From an uncultured Prevotella sp. (GTDB lineage Bacteria; Bacteroidota; Bacteroidia; Bacteroidales; Bacteroidaceae), in assembly GCA_947174835.1 (NCBI GenBank), contig CAMWKM010000002.1, positions 1 to 60,303 on the forward strand: a DNA stretch of 60,303 nucleotides, in the 5' to 3' direction. The position numbers were made by a program, and so were the translations under genes. How positions within the stretch are numbered: position 1 is the stretch's first letter; every line of letters begins with the position of its first letter. Shown piece by piece: positions 1 through 9,916 of the stretch. The notes below the pieces were generated by a model. It ran no database searches. It had not been told where the DNA came from and was given only the letters and a program-made list of their open reading frames with translations.

Positions 1-2
1 GT

Positions 3-2099
3 GTAGAGTCGTGTGGTATGATTTGTGCCGAAGACGAGATTGGTGTGGGAACCAGTCACGATGGCATCATCGTTTTGCCTGATGATGCTGTGGTGGGTAC
101 GCCCGCTGCTGAATATTACCATTTGGAAAGCGACTGGCTCATTGAGGTAGATATTACGGCCAACCGTGCCGATGCTCTCTCGCATTGGGGTGTTGCCCGT
201 GACCTCTATGCTTGGCTCAAGCAGAATGGTTACGAAACAAGCCTCCATCGTCCTGCTGTCGACGGCTTCTCTGTCGACAATCACAGCCTTCCCATTGAGG
301 TTTCTATTGAGAACACGGAGGCCTGCAAGCGTTATGCCTGTGTCAGTATCACTGATTGCGAGGTGAAGGAAAGTCCTGAGTGGCTTAAGAATAAACTGAC
401 CACCATCGGCCTTCGTCCTATCAACAATATCGTTGACATTACTAACTATGTAATGATGGCCTATGGTCAACCTCTCCATTGCTTCGATGCTGATATGGTG
501 AAAGGCCATAAGATCGTTGTGAAAACCATGCCTGAAGGTACACCGTTCCAGACGCTTGACGGTGTGGAGCACAAACTGAGTGACCGCGATCTGGCAATCT
601 GTAATGTTGAGGATCCCATGTGTATCGCTGGTGTGTTTGGCGGAAAGGGTAGTGGAACCTATGAGACCACCCGCAATGTGGTGCTTGAGTCTGCCTATTT
701 CCATCCCACATGGATTCGTAAGTCAGCCCGTCGTCACGGTCTGTCTACTGATGCCTCTTTCCGCTTTGAACGTGGTATCGATCCCAATGGTGTCATCTAT
801 GCCCTGAAGCAGGCTGCCTTGCTCTGCAAGGAACTGGCGGGTGGTAAGATTTCGATGGAGATCTGCGATGTTTATCCTGAGAAGATTGAGGATGCGCGCG
901 TCGACCTGAAATACGATTATGTGAATACGCTGATAGGTAAGAATATTCCTGCAGAGACCATCAAGGCCATCTGTCAGACATTGGAAATGCAAGTTGTTAG
1001 CGAGACTGCCGACGGTTTGCTACTTGATGTGCCTGCTTATCGTGTTGACGTTACGCGCCCATGCGATGTGGTGGAGGATATTTTGCGTATCTATGGGTAT
1101 AACAATGTGGAAATTCCCACGCAACTGAAGTCCAGTCTTGTCATCAAGGACGATGAGGATCGTAAGCACAAATTGCAGAACCTCATCAGTGAGCAGTTGG
1201 TTGGCACTGGTTTCAACGAGATTCTCAATAACTCATTGAGCAAGTCGGCATACTACGACGACACGCAGACCGATGTCGTCCGCATCATGAATCCCCTATC
1301 TGCTGACTTGGGTGTGATGCGCAAGACTCTGCTCTATGGTGGTTTGGAGAGTGTGGAACACAATGTAAAACGCAAGAACGCCAATCTCCGTTTCTTCGAG
1401 TTTGGCAATATCTACCGCTTTGATCCTGAGCGTCAGAACGACGATAACCCCATGCAGGCCTATAAGGAAGAAAATATGCTTGGCCTGTGGGTTACTGGCA
1501 AGAGGGTAGAGGGCTCGTGGGCTCATCCTAATGAGGATACCACCTACTATGAGTTGTCTGCCTACGTGCAGAATATCCTGCAGCGCATTGGCCTGAAAAT
1601 GGGTGCTACGGTTACGAAGAAGTCTGAGTGTCCTTTCTTTTCTGCTGGTATGCAGATAGAAACACGTGGTGGAAAAGTGCTCGTTGAGATGGGCATTCTG
1701 TCGAAGAAACTGTTGAAGCAGTTTGATTTGGCACAGCCGGTCTACTATGCTGAACTGAACTGGACGCAGTTGATGAAGGCCACGAAGAAGAACGAGATAC
1801 TCTATACTGAGATTTCCAAGCATCCTGCCGTCAGTCGCGACCTTGCCCTGCTTGTTGATCAGAACATTGAGTTTGCACAGATTGAGCAGATTGCTCGTCA
1901 GACTGAGAAGAAACTACTGCGTCGTGTGGAACTCTTCGATGTCTACGAAGGCAAAAACCTGCCTGCTGGTAAGAAGAGCTATGCTGTCAACTTCATCCTT
2001 CAAGATACCGAGAAAACGATGAATGACAAGCAAATTGATGCAATCATGCAGAAACTCATCGCTCAGTTGACTGCTAAGCTTGGCGCTCAACTTCGCTGA
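3..2099 (+). CDS. pheT: Phenylalanine--tRNA ligase beta subunit, 5' truncated by window edge
   Basis: Frame is open to the window start (VESCGMICAEDEIG...); B3/B4, B5 and C-terminal anticodon-binding-like segments (HPAVSRDLALLVD, YEGKNLPAGKKSYAVNFILQD) are typical of PheT. Confidence 0.95.
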   Translation, partial: VESCGMICAEDEIGVGTSHDGIIVLPDDAVVGTPAAEYYHLESDWLIEVDITANRADALSHWGVARDLYAWLKQNGYETSLHRPAVDGFSVDNHSLPIEVSIENTEACKRYACVSITDCEVKESPEWLKNKLTTIGLRPINNIVDITNYVMMAYGQPLHCFDADMVKGHKIVVKTMPEGTPFQTLDGVEHKLSDRDLAICNVEDPMCIAGVFGGKGSGTYETTRNVVLESAYFHPTWIRKSARRHGLSTDASFRFERGIDPNGVIYALKQAALLCKELAGGKISMEICDVYPEKIEDARVDLKYDYVNTLIGKNIPAETIKAICQTLEMQVVSETADGLLLDVPAYRVDVTRPCDVVEDILRIYGYNNVEIPTQLKSSLVIKDDEDRKHKLQNLISEQLVGTGFNEILNNSLSKSAYYDDTQTDVVRIMNPLSADLGVMRKTLLYGGLESVEHNVKRKNANLRFFEFGNIYRFDPERQNDDNPMQAYKEENMLGLWVTGKRVEGSWAHPNEDTTYYELSAYVQNILQRIGLKMGATVTKKSECPFFSAGMQIETRGGKVLVEMGILSKKLLKQFDLAQPVYYAELNWTQLMKATKKNEILYTEISKHPAVSRDLALLVDQNIEFAQIEQIARQTEKKLLRRVELFDVYEGKNLPAGKKSYAVNFILQDTEKTMNDKQIDAIMQKLIAQLTAKLGAQLR

Positions 2100-2192
2100 G
2101 TATTGACTATTGAAAAAAGAAAGTTTAACCAATATGCCAACGAATCGGAGAAATAACGGTTATTGGGCATTGTTTTAATGTTTATTGTACCT

Positions 2193-2924
2193 ATGGGAAG
2201 AGCATTTGAATATCGTAAGGCTACGAAGCTGAAGAGATGGGGCCACATGGCCAAGACATTCACTAAGATTGGCAAGCAGATCGCCATTGCCGTGAAAGCA
2301 GGCGGTCCGGAACCCGACACGAATCCCGCACTGCGCGCATGTATTGCCAACGCTAAGCGCGAGAATATGCCGAAGGACAACATTGAGCGAGCCATTAAGA
2401 ACGCACTCGGCAAGGATCACGCTGACTATAAGGAGGTGACTTACGAGGGATATGGTCCTCATGGTGTTGCTATCTTTGTCGAGACACTGACCGACAATAC
2501 GACACGCACCGTGGGCGATGTCCGCTCGGTTTTCAACAAGTTCAATGGTAATTTGGGCACACAAGGCTCTCTGTCGTTCCTCTTCGACCACAAGGCCGTC
2601 TTCACTTTTAAGAAGAAAGAAGGACTGGACATGGACGAGATGATTCTCGACTTGATCGACTTCAGTGTAGAGGACGAGTTCGATGAGGACGAGGAGACAG
2701 GTGAGGTCACTATCTATGGCGATCCTTCAAGTTTCAGTGCTATTCAGAAACATCTGGAGGCTGAAGGCTTCGAGGTTACCGGTGCTGAGTTCACCCGTAT
2801 TCCCAACGATTTGAAGGAAGTCACACCCGAACAGCGCGAAGCCATCGACAAAATGGTGGAGAAATTGGAGGACTTCGATGATGTCCAGACCGTTTATACC
2901 AATATGAAGCCCGCAGAGGAATAA
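2193..2924 (+). CDS. YebC/PmpR family regulatory / translation-associated protein
   Basis: MGRAFEYRKATKLKRWGHMAKTFTKIGKQIAIAVKAGGPEPDTNPALR; start chosen at the internal Met. Confidence 0.93.
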   Translation: MGRAFEYRKATKLKRWGHMAKTFTKIGKQIAIAVKAGGPEPDTNPALRACIANAKRENMPKDNIERAIKNALGKDHADYKEVTYEGYGPHGVAIFVETLTDNTTRTVGDVRSVFNKFNGNLGTQGSLSFLFDHKAVFTFKKKEGLDMDEMILDLIDFSVEDEFDEDEETGEVTIYGDPSSFSAIQKHLEAEGFEVTGAEFTRIPNDLKEVTPEQREAIDKMVEKLEDFDDVQTVYTNMKPAEE

Positions 2925-2944
2925 TCCTCCTTTCATGTATTTTG

Positions 2945-2989
2945 ACTTCAAGCCGTAACCTGATGTAATATGAGGTTACGGCTTGAAGT
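2945..2989. terminator. Bidirectional intrinsic terminator between convergent genes
   Basis: Perfect 17-bp stem ACTTCAAGCCGTAACCT / AGGTTACGGCTTGAAGT followed by a T run. Confidence 0.85.
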
Positions 2990-2992
2990 TTT

Positions 2993-4207
2993 TTATAGCG
3001 TTGTCACCTTGACAGGTTGGTCTACCTCCTTGCGCCAGAGTTTCAGCCAATCGAACCATTCGTCGGCAGTGTGGAAACCGAAGGTCTCGTTGGCCGAACA
3101 ATAGACGACCTTGTAGCAGAGGTGGCGTCCCTTGGTGCCAACGACAAAGGTGTAGTTGTCCTTGTTGGCAGGTTCCTCGCTGATGATGTTCGCCTTGTCC
3201 AGTAGGATGCCAAGTCCCACAGTCTCACGGCTCCATTTCACGGTGTCGGTCGAAGGATAGTCAGTACCCCAGCAGGCACGAAGACCTTTGTTGTCAGAAT
3301 ATTCCTTCGAATCCTTCACGTTGATGATGCCCGTGGAGAAACGGTAGTCGTCTACGTCACGATTGAAGTAGACATCAACATCCGTATCGCGATGGCCGGC
3401 ATACTGCGTGTAGCGCAGTGTCATGTTGACAGCGGGTTTGCCGGCTTCGGCCTGCCAGCCTTGGTCGATGATCTCAACGATAGTGCGTAGGGGGCCATAG
3501 GCAACAATGCGCTGCGTGCGAGTCTTCACAGGCTCGATCATTGTAGGTTCCTGACCGTCCCAGCCGCGGAAGGCACCCAGCCCAAAGGTGTTGCCCACCC
3601 AGAGCACGTCGTCACCATAGCCTTGCTTTTTCTGGTCTGCCTGTGTGTAGAACTGTGTAGCCTCCAACTCCAGACGTTTCTGGAACTTGCCGTAGAGGTC
3701 GAGCGTCTGACGCTTGTCGAAATATATACGGATGCCGTTCAGTTCGCTCTCGAAGTCTACACCATGATGGTGCAACAGGTTGTAGCTGTTGGCACAGTCG
3801 CCCCTGACACTGAGACTTGCCACGAAGTTGTTGTGCTTGTTCTTCTCCTTCACCTTGTCGTTGCGCATCAGCATTTCGGCATAGACGCGGGCAGGGTAGG
3901 GGCGGGGCTCACCGTCGGCATAGAGTGTCACCGTATAAGTCTTCTGTTCCTTGCCTTTCAGATCGGCCAGAAAGCAGAGTTCATCAAACTGCTCATCCAA
4001 GTCGATGTCGTCCAGTTGGCAGGGGATCTCCGTATCACCGTCCTTGACGAGTGCCGAGCGCACTTCACCGTATTTCTCCAATGACAGAACCACGGGCTGG
4101 TCGGTGCGGTCGGTCTTTGAGGGGTTCTTCACACTGATGTTGAATGTCTGTTGGGCATTGGCGGCTATTGTAGCCAACAAGGCCACTGCTAAGTAAGTTA
4201 GTCTCAT
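2993..4207 (-). CDS. DUF4861-like secreted protein
   Basis: Signal peptide MRLTYLAVALLATIAANAQ; resembles recalled DUF4861 proteins of Bacteroidetes. Confidence 0.7.
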   Translation of the reverse strand: MRLTYLAVALLATIAANAQQTFNISVKNPSKTDRTDQPVVLSLEKYGEVRSALVKDGDTEIPCQLDDIDLDEQFDELCFLADLKGKEQKTYTVTLYADGEPRPYPARVYAEMLMRNDKVKEKNKHNNFVASLSVRGDCANSYNLLHHHGVDFESELNGIRIYFDKRQTLDLYGKFQKRLELEATQFYTQADQKKQGYGDDVLWVGNTFGLGAFRGWDGQEPTMIEPVKTRTQRIVAYGPLRTIVEIIDQGWQAEAGKPAVNMTLRYTQYAGHRDTDVDVYFNRDVDDYRFSTGIINVKDSKEYSDNKGLRACWGTDYPSTDTVKWSRETVGLGILLDKANIISEEPANKDNYTFVVGTKGRHLCYKVVYCSANETFGFHTADEWFDWLKLWRKEVDQPVKVTTL

Positions 4208-4306
4208 AGTTGTCTGTTTTTCCGCAAAAGTAATGAAATCGTGGCAAAATACATGAATAAGTTTAGCAAAAATAGGTTAAAACTTGGCTGAATCGTTTTT
4301 TTTTAG

Positions 4307-4314
4307 TACTTTTG
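4307..4314 (+). promoter_or_regulatory. Bacteroidetes -7 box (TACTTTTG)
   Basis: Matches TAnnTTTG just upstream of the DUF5131 gene. Confidence 0.6.
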
Positions 4315-4344
4315 TATCGTTATTTAACATAAATACAATCTTGG

Positions 4345-5151
4345 ATGATGGCCGAACACTGGGATATATATGCTGACTGGAATCCGTGGCATGGCTGTAC
4401 CAAGATCAGTCCCGGATGTAAGTATTGCTATGTCTATCGCCAGGATGAGATGTATGGGTGTGAAGTGTCGAGTTGTCAATGCCGTAAGACGGGAAACTTC
4501 AATCTGCCACTCAAGCGCAAGCGAGACAAGTCGTGGAAGATAGGAAGCGGGAAGATTGTGTTCACATGCTTCACTTCCGACTTTCTGTTGAAGGATGCCG
4601 ATGAATGGCGCGGCGAATGTTGGCAGATGATGAAGACGAGAAGCGACCTTTGGTTTTACTTCTTCACCAAACGCATCAATCGTTTCATGGAATGCATTCC
4701 TGACGATTGGGGAGATGGATATGACAATGTGCTGGTGGGGTGTACGGTTGAGAATCAGCAGATGGCAGACTACCGGCTGCCTGTCTTCAAGTCTATGCCC
4801 ATTAAGCATAAGAGCATCATAGTTGCCCCGCTCATCAGCCCTGTAGATTTGTCTGCCTATCTTGACGAGACCATTGAGGAAGTCAGTGTCGGAGGAGAAT
4901 CCGGCATAGATGCCCGTCCCTGTGACTACGACTGGATTCTCAGCCTGCGTGAGCAGTGCGTCAAGGCCGATATACCTTTCCGCTTCCATCAGACGGGAGC
5001 CCATTTCATCAAGGATGGCAAGATGTATAGAGTCCATCGACGTTTCCAACTCAGTCAGGCCCATAAGGCAAATATTGACTATCGCATAGGACGGTTCTAT
5101 GTCCCGGAGACTGCAAAGTTCGAATGGAAAGACGAGGATTATCATGACTGA
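4345..5151 (+). CDS. DUF5131 family protein (phage Gp37/Gp68-like, CxxxCxYC cluster)
   Basis: WNPWHGCTKISPGCKYCYVYRQDEMYG and VGGESG motifs. Confidence 0.85.
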   Translation: MMAEHWDIYADWNPWHGCTKISPGCKYCYVYRQDEMYGCEVSSCQCRKTGNFNLPLKRKRDKSWKIGSGKIVFTCFTSDFLLKDADEWRGECWQMMKTRSDLWFYFFTKRINRFMECIPDDWGDGYDNVLVGCTVENQQMADYRLPVFKSMPIKHKSIIVAPLISPVDLSAYLDETIEEVSVGGESGIDARPCDYDWILSLREQCVKADIPFRFHQTGAHFIKDGKMYRVHRRFQLSQAHKANIDYRIGRFYVPETAKFEWKDEDYHD

Positions 5152-5202
5152 TTTGCTGTATTGGTTTGATGCTGCAAAGGTATATATTCCGCAGAGAATG
5201 AC

Positions 5203-5272
5203 TTCCGTTTCGTTCCGTTTTCTTCCCTTTTCTTCCGCTTTGTTCCGTTTTGTTCCTCTTTCTTCCTTTTTC
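5203..5272. repeat. Seven-unit 10-bp tandem repeat, TTCCNYTTTS-like
   Basis: TTCC starts at 5203, 5213, 5223, 5233, 5243, 5253 and 5263. Confidence 0.9.
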
Positions 5273-5437
5273 AGACACGATATTCCTATGAGAAAGCAGC
5301 CTTAGTCGAGGGCATTGCCTTCAGGGGCGATAAGTCTTAAAAAGCGTTACTATGGTGTTTACGTTGCCTAAGTATCATACTTACGCTGCGTAAGTATCAT
5401 GTTTACGAGTGGCAAACGGCATCTTTGTCGTGGGGGG

Positions 5438-5510
5438 CGGAGGAGCCTCCCCCTCATATCTAAGTCCCCCTATATAGGGGGACAGATATAAGAGGGGGTA
5501 AGGGGCTCCG
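5438..5510. repeat. 73-bp imperfect palindrome with core GTCCCCCTATATAGGGGGAC
   Basis: CGGAGGAGCCTCCCCCTCATATCTAA-core-AGATATAAGAGGGGGTAAGGGGCTCCG. Confidence 0.8.
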
Positions 5511-5678
5511 AGGGGGGAGCTTTCAGCATTTTTTTTGCCGTTTTTTTCAGTCCGGCATTACGGGAAAACATTCGGAGGAGCACTTAATGTGTGACTGCAA
5601 ATATACGAATAAAAATCAAAAGATGTTCTTTTTGCTTCATTTTTTCTCATTTTCTTTGGAGATGTGTGGAAAATTACG

Positions 5679-5686
5679 TAACTTTG
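5679..5686 (+). promoter_or_regulatory. Bacteroidetes -7 box (TAACTTTG) upstream of ppdK
   Basis: TAnnTTTG match about 65 bp upstream of the ATG. Confidence 0.65.
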
Positions 5687-5750
5687 CACAATTGGAATTG
5701 AAAACAATAACTTCTAAATATTTATTCTTAAAATTAAAAAAATAAAACTA

Positions 5751-8471
5751 ATGAGTCAGAAAAGAGTTTACCTCTTCGGTAATGGAAAGGCCGAAGGTAA
5801 TGCAAAGATGCGTGAGGAACTCGGTGGCAAGGGTGCAAACCTTGCTGAGATGAACCTGATTGGTGTTCCCGTTCCTCCTGGTTTCACAATTACGACTGAT
5901 TGCTGTAACGAGTACTATCAGGTTGGTCAGCAGAAGATCATGGAACTGCTGAACGACGATGTGATGGCTGCTGTGAAACACATCGAGGTTCTGATGAACT
6001 CGAAATTTGGCGACATGGAGAATCCTCTGCTCGTCTCTGTTCGTTCCGGTGCCCGCGCTTCAATGCCTGGCATGATGGACACTATCCTCAACCTGGGTCT
6101 GAACGACGAGGTGGCTGAGGGTATGGTGAAGAAGACCAACAATCCCCACTTCGTTTACGACTCTTATCGTCGTTTCGTGCAGATGTACGGTGATGTGGTG
6201 CTTGAGATGAAGCCTGTCAACAAGACCGACATCGACCCGTTTGAGGAGATCATCGAGAAAGTGAAGGCCGAGCGTGGCGTGAAGCTGGACAAGGACCTGA
6301 GCGTTGACGAACTGAAGAAACTGGTGAAGCTGTTCAAGGAGGCCATCAAGGAGCGCACTGGTAAGGATTTCCCCAATGATCCTATCGAGCAGCTTTGGGG
6401 TGCTATCTGCGCTGTGTTCCGCAGTTGGATGAACGAGCGTGCTATTCTTTATCGTAAGATGGAAGGTATTCCCGATGAGTGGGGTACTGCCGTTAGCGTG
6501 ATGGCAATGGTCTTCGGTAATATGGGTGACACCTCTGCTACTGGTGTATGCTTCAGCCGCGATGCTGCCAATGGTGAGAACTTGTTCAATGGTGAGTACC
6601 TCGTCAATGCACAGGGTGAGGACGTGGTGGCTGGTATCCGCACTCCCCAGCAGATCACGAAGATCGGCTCACAGCGTTGGGCCGAGCGTGCCGGCATCAG
6701 CGAGGCCGAGCGCGCAGCCAAGTATCCTTCAATGGAAGAGGCTATGCCTGAGATCTATGCTCAGTTGAATGGTATTCAGGAGAAACTTGAAGAGCACTAT
6801 CGCGATATGCAGGATATGGAGTTCACTGTTCAGGAAGGCAAACTGTGGTTCCTGCAGACCCGTAACGGTAAGCGTACCGGTGCTGCTATGGTGAAGATTG
6901 CCATCGACCTGCTCCACGAAGGTAAGATTGATGAGAAGACTGCCATCATGCGCTGCGAGCCTCAGAAACTCGACGAATTGCTGCACCCCGTATTCGATAA
7001 GAAGGCTCTGACCACTGCTAAGGTCATTGCTCAGGGTCTGCCTGCATCTCCCGGTGCCGGTTGTGGTCAGATTGTGTTCCACGCTGATGACGCTCAGGCA
7101 TGGCATGCCGATGGTCATAAAGTGGTGCTCGTCCGCATTGAGACCTCTCCAGAGGATCTGGCTGGTATGTCGGCTGCCGAGGGTATCCTGACTGCTCGTG
7201 GCGGTATGACCTCTCACGCAGCTGTAGTTGCTCGTGGTATGGGTAAGTGCTGCGTTTCCGGTGTAGGCTCATTGAATGTAGACTACAAGGCAAAGACTGT
7301 TGAGATCGACGGTGTGGTCTATAAGGAGGGCGATTACATTTCTATCAATGGTACTACTGGTCAAGTCTATGCCGGTGAGGTGCCCACGAAGGCTGCTGAA
7401 CTCAGTGGCGACTTCAAGGAGTTGATGGATCTTTGCGACAAGTACACCAAATTGCAGGTTCGTACCAATGCCGACACTCCGCATGATGCCAAGTTGGCTC
7501 GCGACTTCGGTGCCAAGGGTATTGGTCTGACCCGTACTGAGCACATGTTCTTCGAGGACAAGAAGATTGTTGCTATGCGTGAGATGATTCTGGCCGACAG
7601 CGTCAGCGGTCGTGAGAAGGCTCTGGCTAAGTTGCTGCCTTATCAGAAGGCCGACTTCAAGGGCATCCTTGAGGCTATGGATGGTCTGTCCGTAAACATC
7701 CGTCTGCTTGATCCCCCTCTCCATGAGTTCGTTCCCCACGATAAGGCCGGTCAGGAGACTATGGCCAAGGAGATGGGCGTGTCGCTTGAGGAAATCAAGC
7801 GTCGTGTTGACTCGCTGGCAGAGAACAATCCGATGCTGGGTCATCGTGGTTGCCGTCTGGGCATCACCTTCCCCGAAATCACCGCTATGCAGACCCGCGC
7901 CATTCTCGGTGCCGCCTGCGAACTGAAGAAGGAAGGCAAGAATCCCATGCCCGAGATCATGGTTCCGCTGATTGGTACACTCTATGAGTTGAAGCAGCAG
8001 AAGGAAGTTATCACTTCTACCGCTAAAGAGGTGTTTGCTGCTGAGGGCATTGAGGTCGAGTTTGAGATCGGTACGATGATTGAGATTCCTCGTGCTGCCC
8101 TGACCGCTGACCGCATTGCCGAGGAGGCTCAGTACTTCTCATTCGGTACCAACGACCTCACTCAGATGACCTTCGGTTACAGCCGTGACGATATTGCTTC
8201 GTTCCTGCCTGTGTACCTTGATAAGAAGATTCTGAAGGTAGACCCGTTCCAGGTGCTTGACCAGAAGGGTGTTGGTAAACTCATCAAGTATGCCGTGAAG
8301 GAAGGCCGTGCCGTTCGTCCGGGACTGCGTTGCGGTATCTGCGGTGAGCATGGTGGTGAACCCAGTTCTGTGAAGTTCTGCGCTAAGATTGGCATGAACT
8401 ATGCATCTTGTTCTCCTTTCCGCGTGCCCATCGCCCGCCTTGCTGCGGCACAGGCTGCTGTTGAGGAATAA
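5751..8471 (+). CDS. ppdK: Pyruvate, phosphate dikinase
   Basis: 906 aa; KRVYLFGNGKAEGNAKMREELGGKGANLAEM, GGMTSHAAVVARGMGKCCV, GTNDLTQMTFGYSRDD. Confidence 0.97.
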   Translation: MSQKRVYLFGNGKAEGNAKMREELGGKGANLAEMNLIGVPVPPGFTITTDCCNEYYQVGQQKIMELLNDDVMAAVKHIEVLMNSKFGDMENPLLVSVRSGARASMPGMMDTILNLGLNDEVAEGMVKKTNNPHFVYDSYRRFVQMYGDVVLEMKPVNKTDIDPFEEIIEKVKAERGVKLDKDLSVDELKKLVKLFKEAIKERTGKDFPNDPIEQLWGAICAVFRSWMNERAILYRKMEGIPDEWGTAVSVMAMVFGNMGDTSATGVCFSRDAANGENLFNGEYLVNAQGEDVVAGIRTPQQITKIGSQRWAERAGISEAERAAKYPSMEEAMPEIYAQLNGIQEKLEEHYRDMQDMEFTVQEGKLWFLQTRNGKRTGAAMVKIAIDLLHEGKIDEKTAIMRCEPQKLDELLHPVFDKKALTTAKVIAQGLPASPGAGCGQIVFHADDAQAWHADGHKVVLVRIETSPEDLAGMSAAEGILTARGGMTSHAAVVARGMGKCCVSGVGSLNVDYKAKTVEIDGVVYKEGDYISINGTTGQVYAGEVPTKAAELSGDFKELMDLCDKYTKLQVRTNADTPHDAKLARDFGAKGIGLTRTEHMFFEDKKIVAMREMILADSVSGREKALAKLLPYQKADFKGILEAMDGLSVNIRLLDPPLHEFVPHDKAGQETMAKEMGVSLEEIKRRVDSLAENNPMLGHRGCRLGITFPEITAMQTRAILGAACELKKEGKNPMPEIMVPLIGTLYELKQQKEVITSTAKEVFAAEGIEVEFEIGTMIEIPRAALTADRIAEEAQYFSFGTNDLTQMTFGYSRDDIASFLPVYLDKKILKVDPFQVLDQKGVGKLIKYAVKEGRAVRPGLRCGICGEHGGEPSSVKFCAKIGMNYASCSPFRVPIARLAAAQAAVEE

Positions 8472-8498
8472 AGAGCAAGTTTTGACAATATCCGGTGT

Positions 8499-8539
8499 TT
8501 AGGCTGTAACGCTTCCTGTATTAGGACGTTACAGCCTAA
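8499..8539 (+). terminator. Stem-loop downstream of ppdK
   Basis: TTAGGCTGTAACG ... CGTTACAGCCTAA, 13-bp stem. Confidence 0.65.
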
Positions 8540-8618
8540 TCCCATTTATATGGTTTCATGGCCTGTTATTTTTTGTTAATCATTATCCTTGTTCTGTTAT
8601 TTTCTAACGAAAAACGTG

Positions 8619-8626
8619 TATCTTTG
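8619..8626 (+). promoter_or_regulatory. Bacteroidetes -7 box (TATCTTTG) for the upxY leader
   Basis: TAnnTTTG match about 480 bp upstream of the upxY-like start. Confidence 0.6.
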
Positions 8627-8631
8627 TAGCT

Positions 8632-9027
8632 GGTTTCTTTGCTGACTTGAAAGCGTGAAGTTCACTTTATGCCGATGGGAAGCCTGAGATCGTGTCGTTA
8701 ACAGCGACAACTCACGCCGGACATGCTTCTTCGGAGGCTGTGAAGGGGTGGGCTAAAATTTTAGAACAGCGTCTTACAACGCTTTGTTTTTGGTTTCTTT
8801 GAATCTACCAAATCAAGAAGTGCAATCAAAAACATAGCAGAAGAGATGACTGCGGACGTGGTATTAAACGCCCCGTCAGTGTGCACTGAGGTACGAGTTA
8901 CCTCATGTACACTTAACGGGTGTAATATACCAACGGCGTGAGCGTCATGATTCTGTCTGTTTATTGCACAGGTTTTGGTAGAACCTAAAGAGACGGACGG
9001 GCAGGGTGAGAGTTCACGCTTTTTGTA
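8632..9027 (+). ncRNA. Candidate structured leader RNA / ncRNA upstream of the UpxY-type gene
   Basis: No convincing ORF; long hairpin 8872-8920, nested helices 8955-8962/8991-8998 around 8971-8985, then a weak GTGA-GAGT-TCAC stem plus TTTTT at 9006-9024. Confidence 0.45.
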
Positions 9028-9107
9028 TTCTTAGGCTTTGTCTCTTGCCAAGTTTCCAATGAAGCAAGCTGTTCATATTGCAGTTGAACTATTTGGTCCA
9101 AATAGTG

Positions 9108-9788
9108 ATGACAGACAATGCAATAGCCATTAACGGTAACACTTGTGTCAAAGATGCAAGCACTCGTTCCTTTTCTCAAAACTCAGCCGTACAACTTGTA
9201 GGTCAGGCAGCCAAACAGCTACCGCCTAACGATCCTCAGTGTGTAGGCTACGAATGGTTTCCCATGTATGTTATGTACAGGCAAGAGTTGAAAGTGAAAG
9301 AAGTTTTGGATGAAAATGAATTCAAGACTTTTATTCCGATGGAAGAGAAATCCACACGCAGAAATGGCATGGACAATGTGGCATTGGTGCCCGCCATTCA
9401 TAATATGATTTTTGTCTATTCTTACAAAGAGCGTATAACGTGGATGAAAATGCACGATGAGCAATGTGCCAAAATGCAGTATATGAGCTTCCGCAACAAT
9501 TCGGACGGCCTTTCATCTATTATCACTGTGCCTCAGCGACAAATGGAGAACATCATTACAGCCGCCACAATAGAAGACACGGAAGGGCTGCGTTCTTACA
9601 TCGATACACCTGTTTCCTCAGATCCCGCCAGGCCAAACCGTGAAATAGAATTTGTCAACGGCCCCTTCAAGGGTGTGACCGGCATCATCAAGAGGGTGAA
9701 CAAAAACCGCGTCATGCTTATAGAACTGCCACAATACAAGTGCATACAAATCAAGATTACGCGTTCGCAAGATATCAACTATTTATAG
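9108..9788 (+). CDS. UpxY-like NusG-family transcription antiterminator
   Basis: WFPMYVMYRQELKVKEVLDE...FIPME N-terminal NGN-like segment; C-terminal KOW-like VNGPFKGVTGIIKRVNKNRVMLIELP; precedes a polysaccharide locus. Confidence 0.8.
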   Translation: MTDNAIAINGNTCVKDASTRSFSQNSAVQLVGQAAKQLPPNDPQCVGYEWFPMYVMYRQELKVKEVLDENEFKTFIPMEEKSTRRNGMDNVALVPAIHNMIFVYSYKERITWMKMHDEQCAKMQYMSFRNNSDGLSSIITVPQRQMENIITAATIEDTEGLRSYIDTPVSSDPARPNREIEFVNGPFKGVTGIIKRVNKNRVMLIELPQYKCIQIKITRSQDINYL

Positions 9789-9916
9789 TTGGGCTTTTAC
9801 ATCTTATGCCGTAAGAAGTGAGAAATAACTTTGAACATCAATATACATGCCGGTTGCCTCTATACATTCGTAAAAAATCCACAAAACTTTGGTAGTTTCA
9901 AGAAATTGTTGTAAGT

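Noticed and set aside
4324-5145. 273-aa antisense ORF opposite the DUF5131 gene
   Set aside because: Sense frame has clear family motifs; the antisense frame lacks recognisable protein character
7269-7844. Antisense ORFs inside ppdK
   Set aside because: Multiple overlapping shadow frames opposite a conserved enzyme; no independent support
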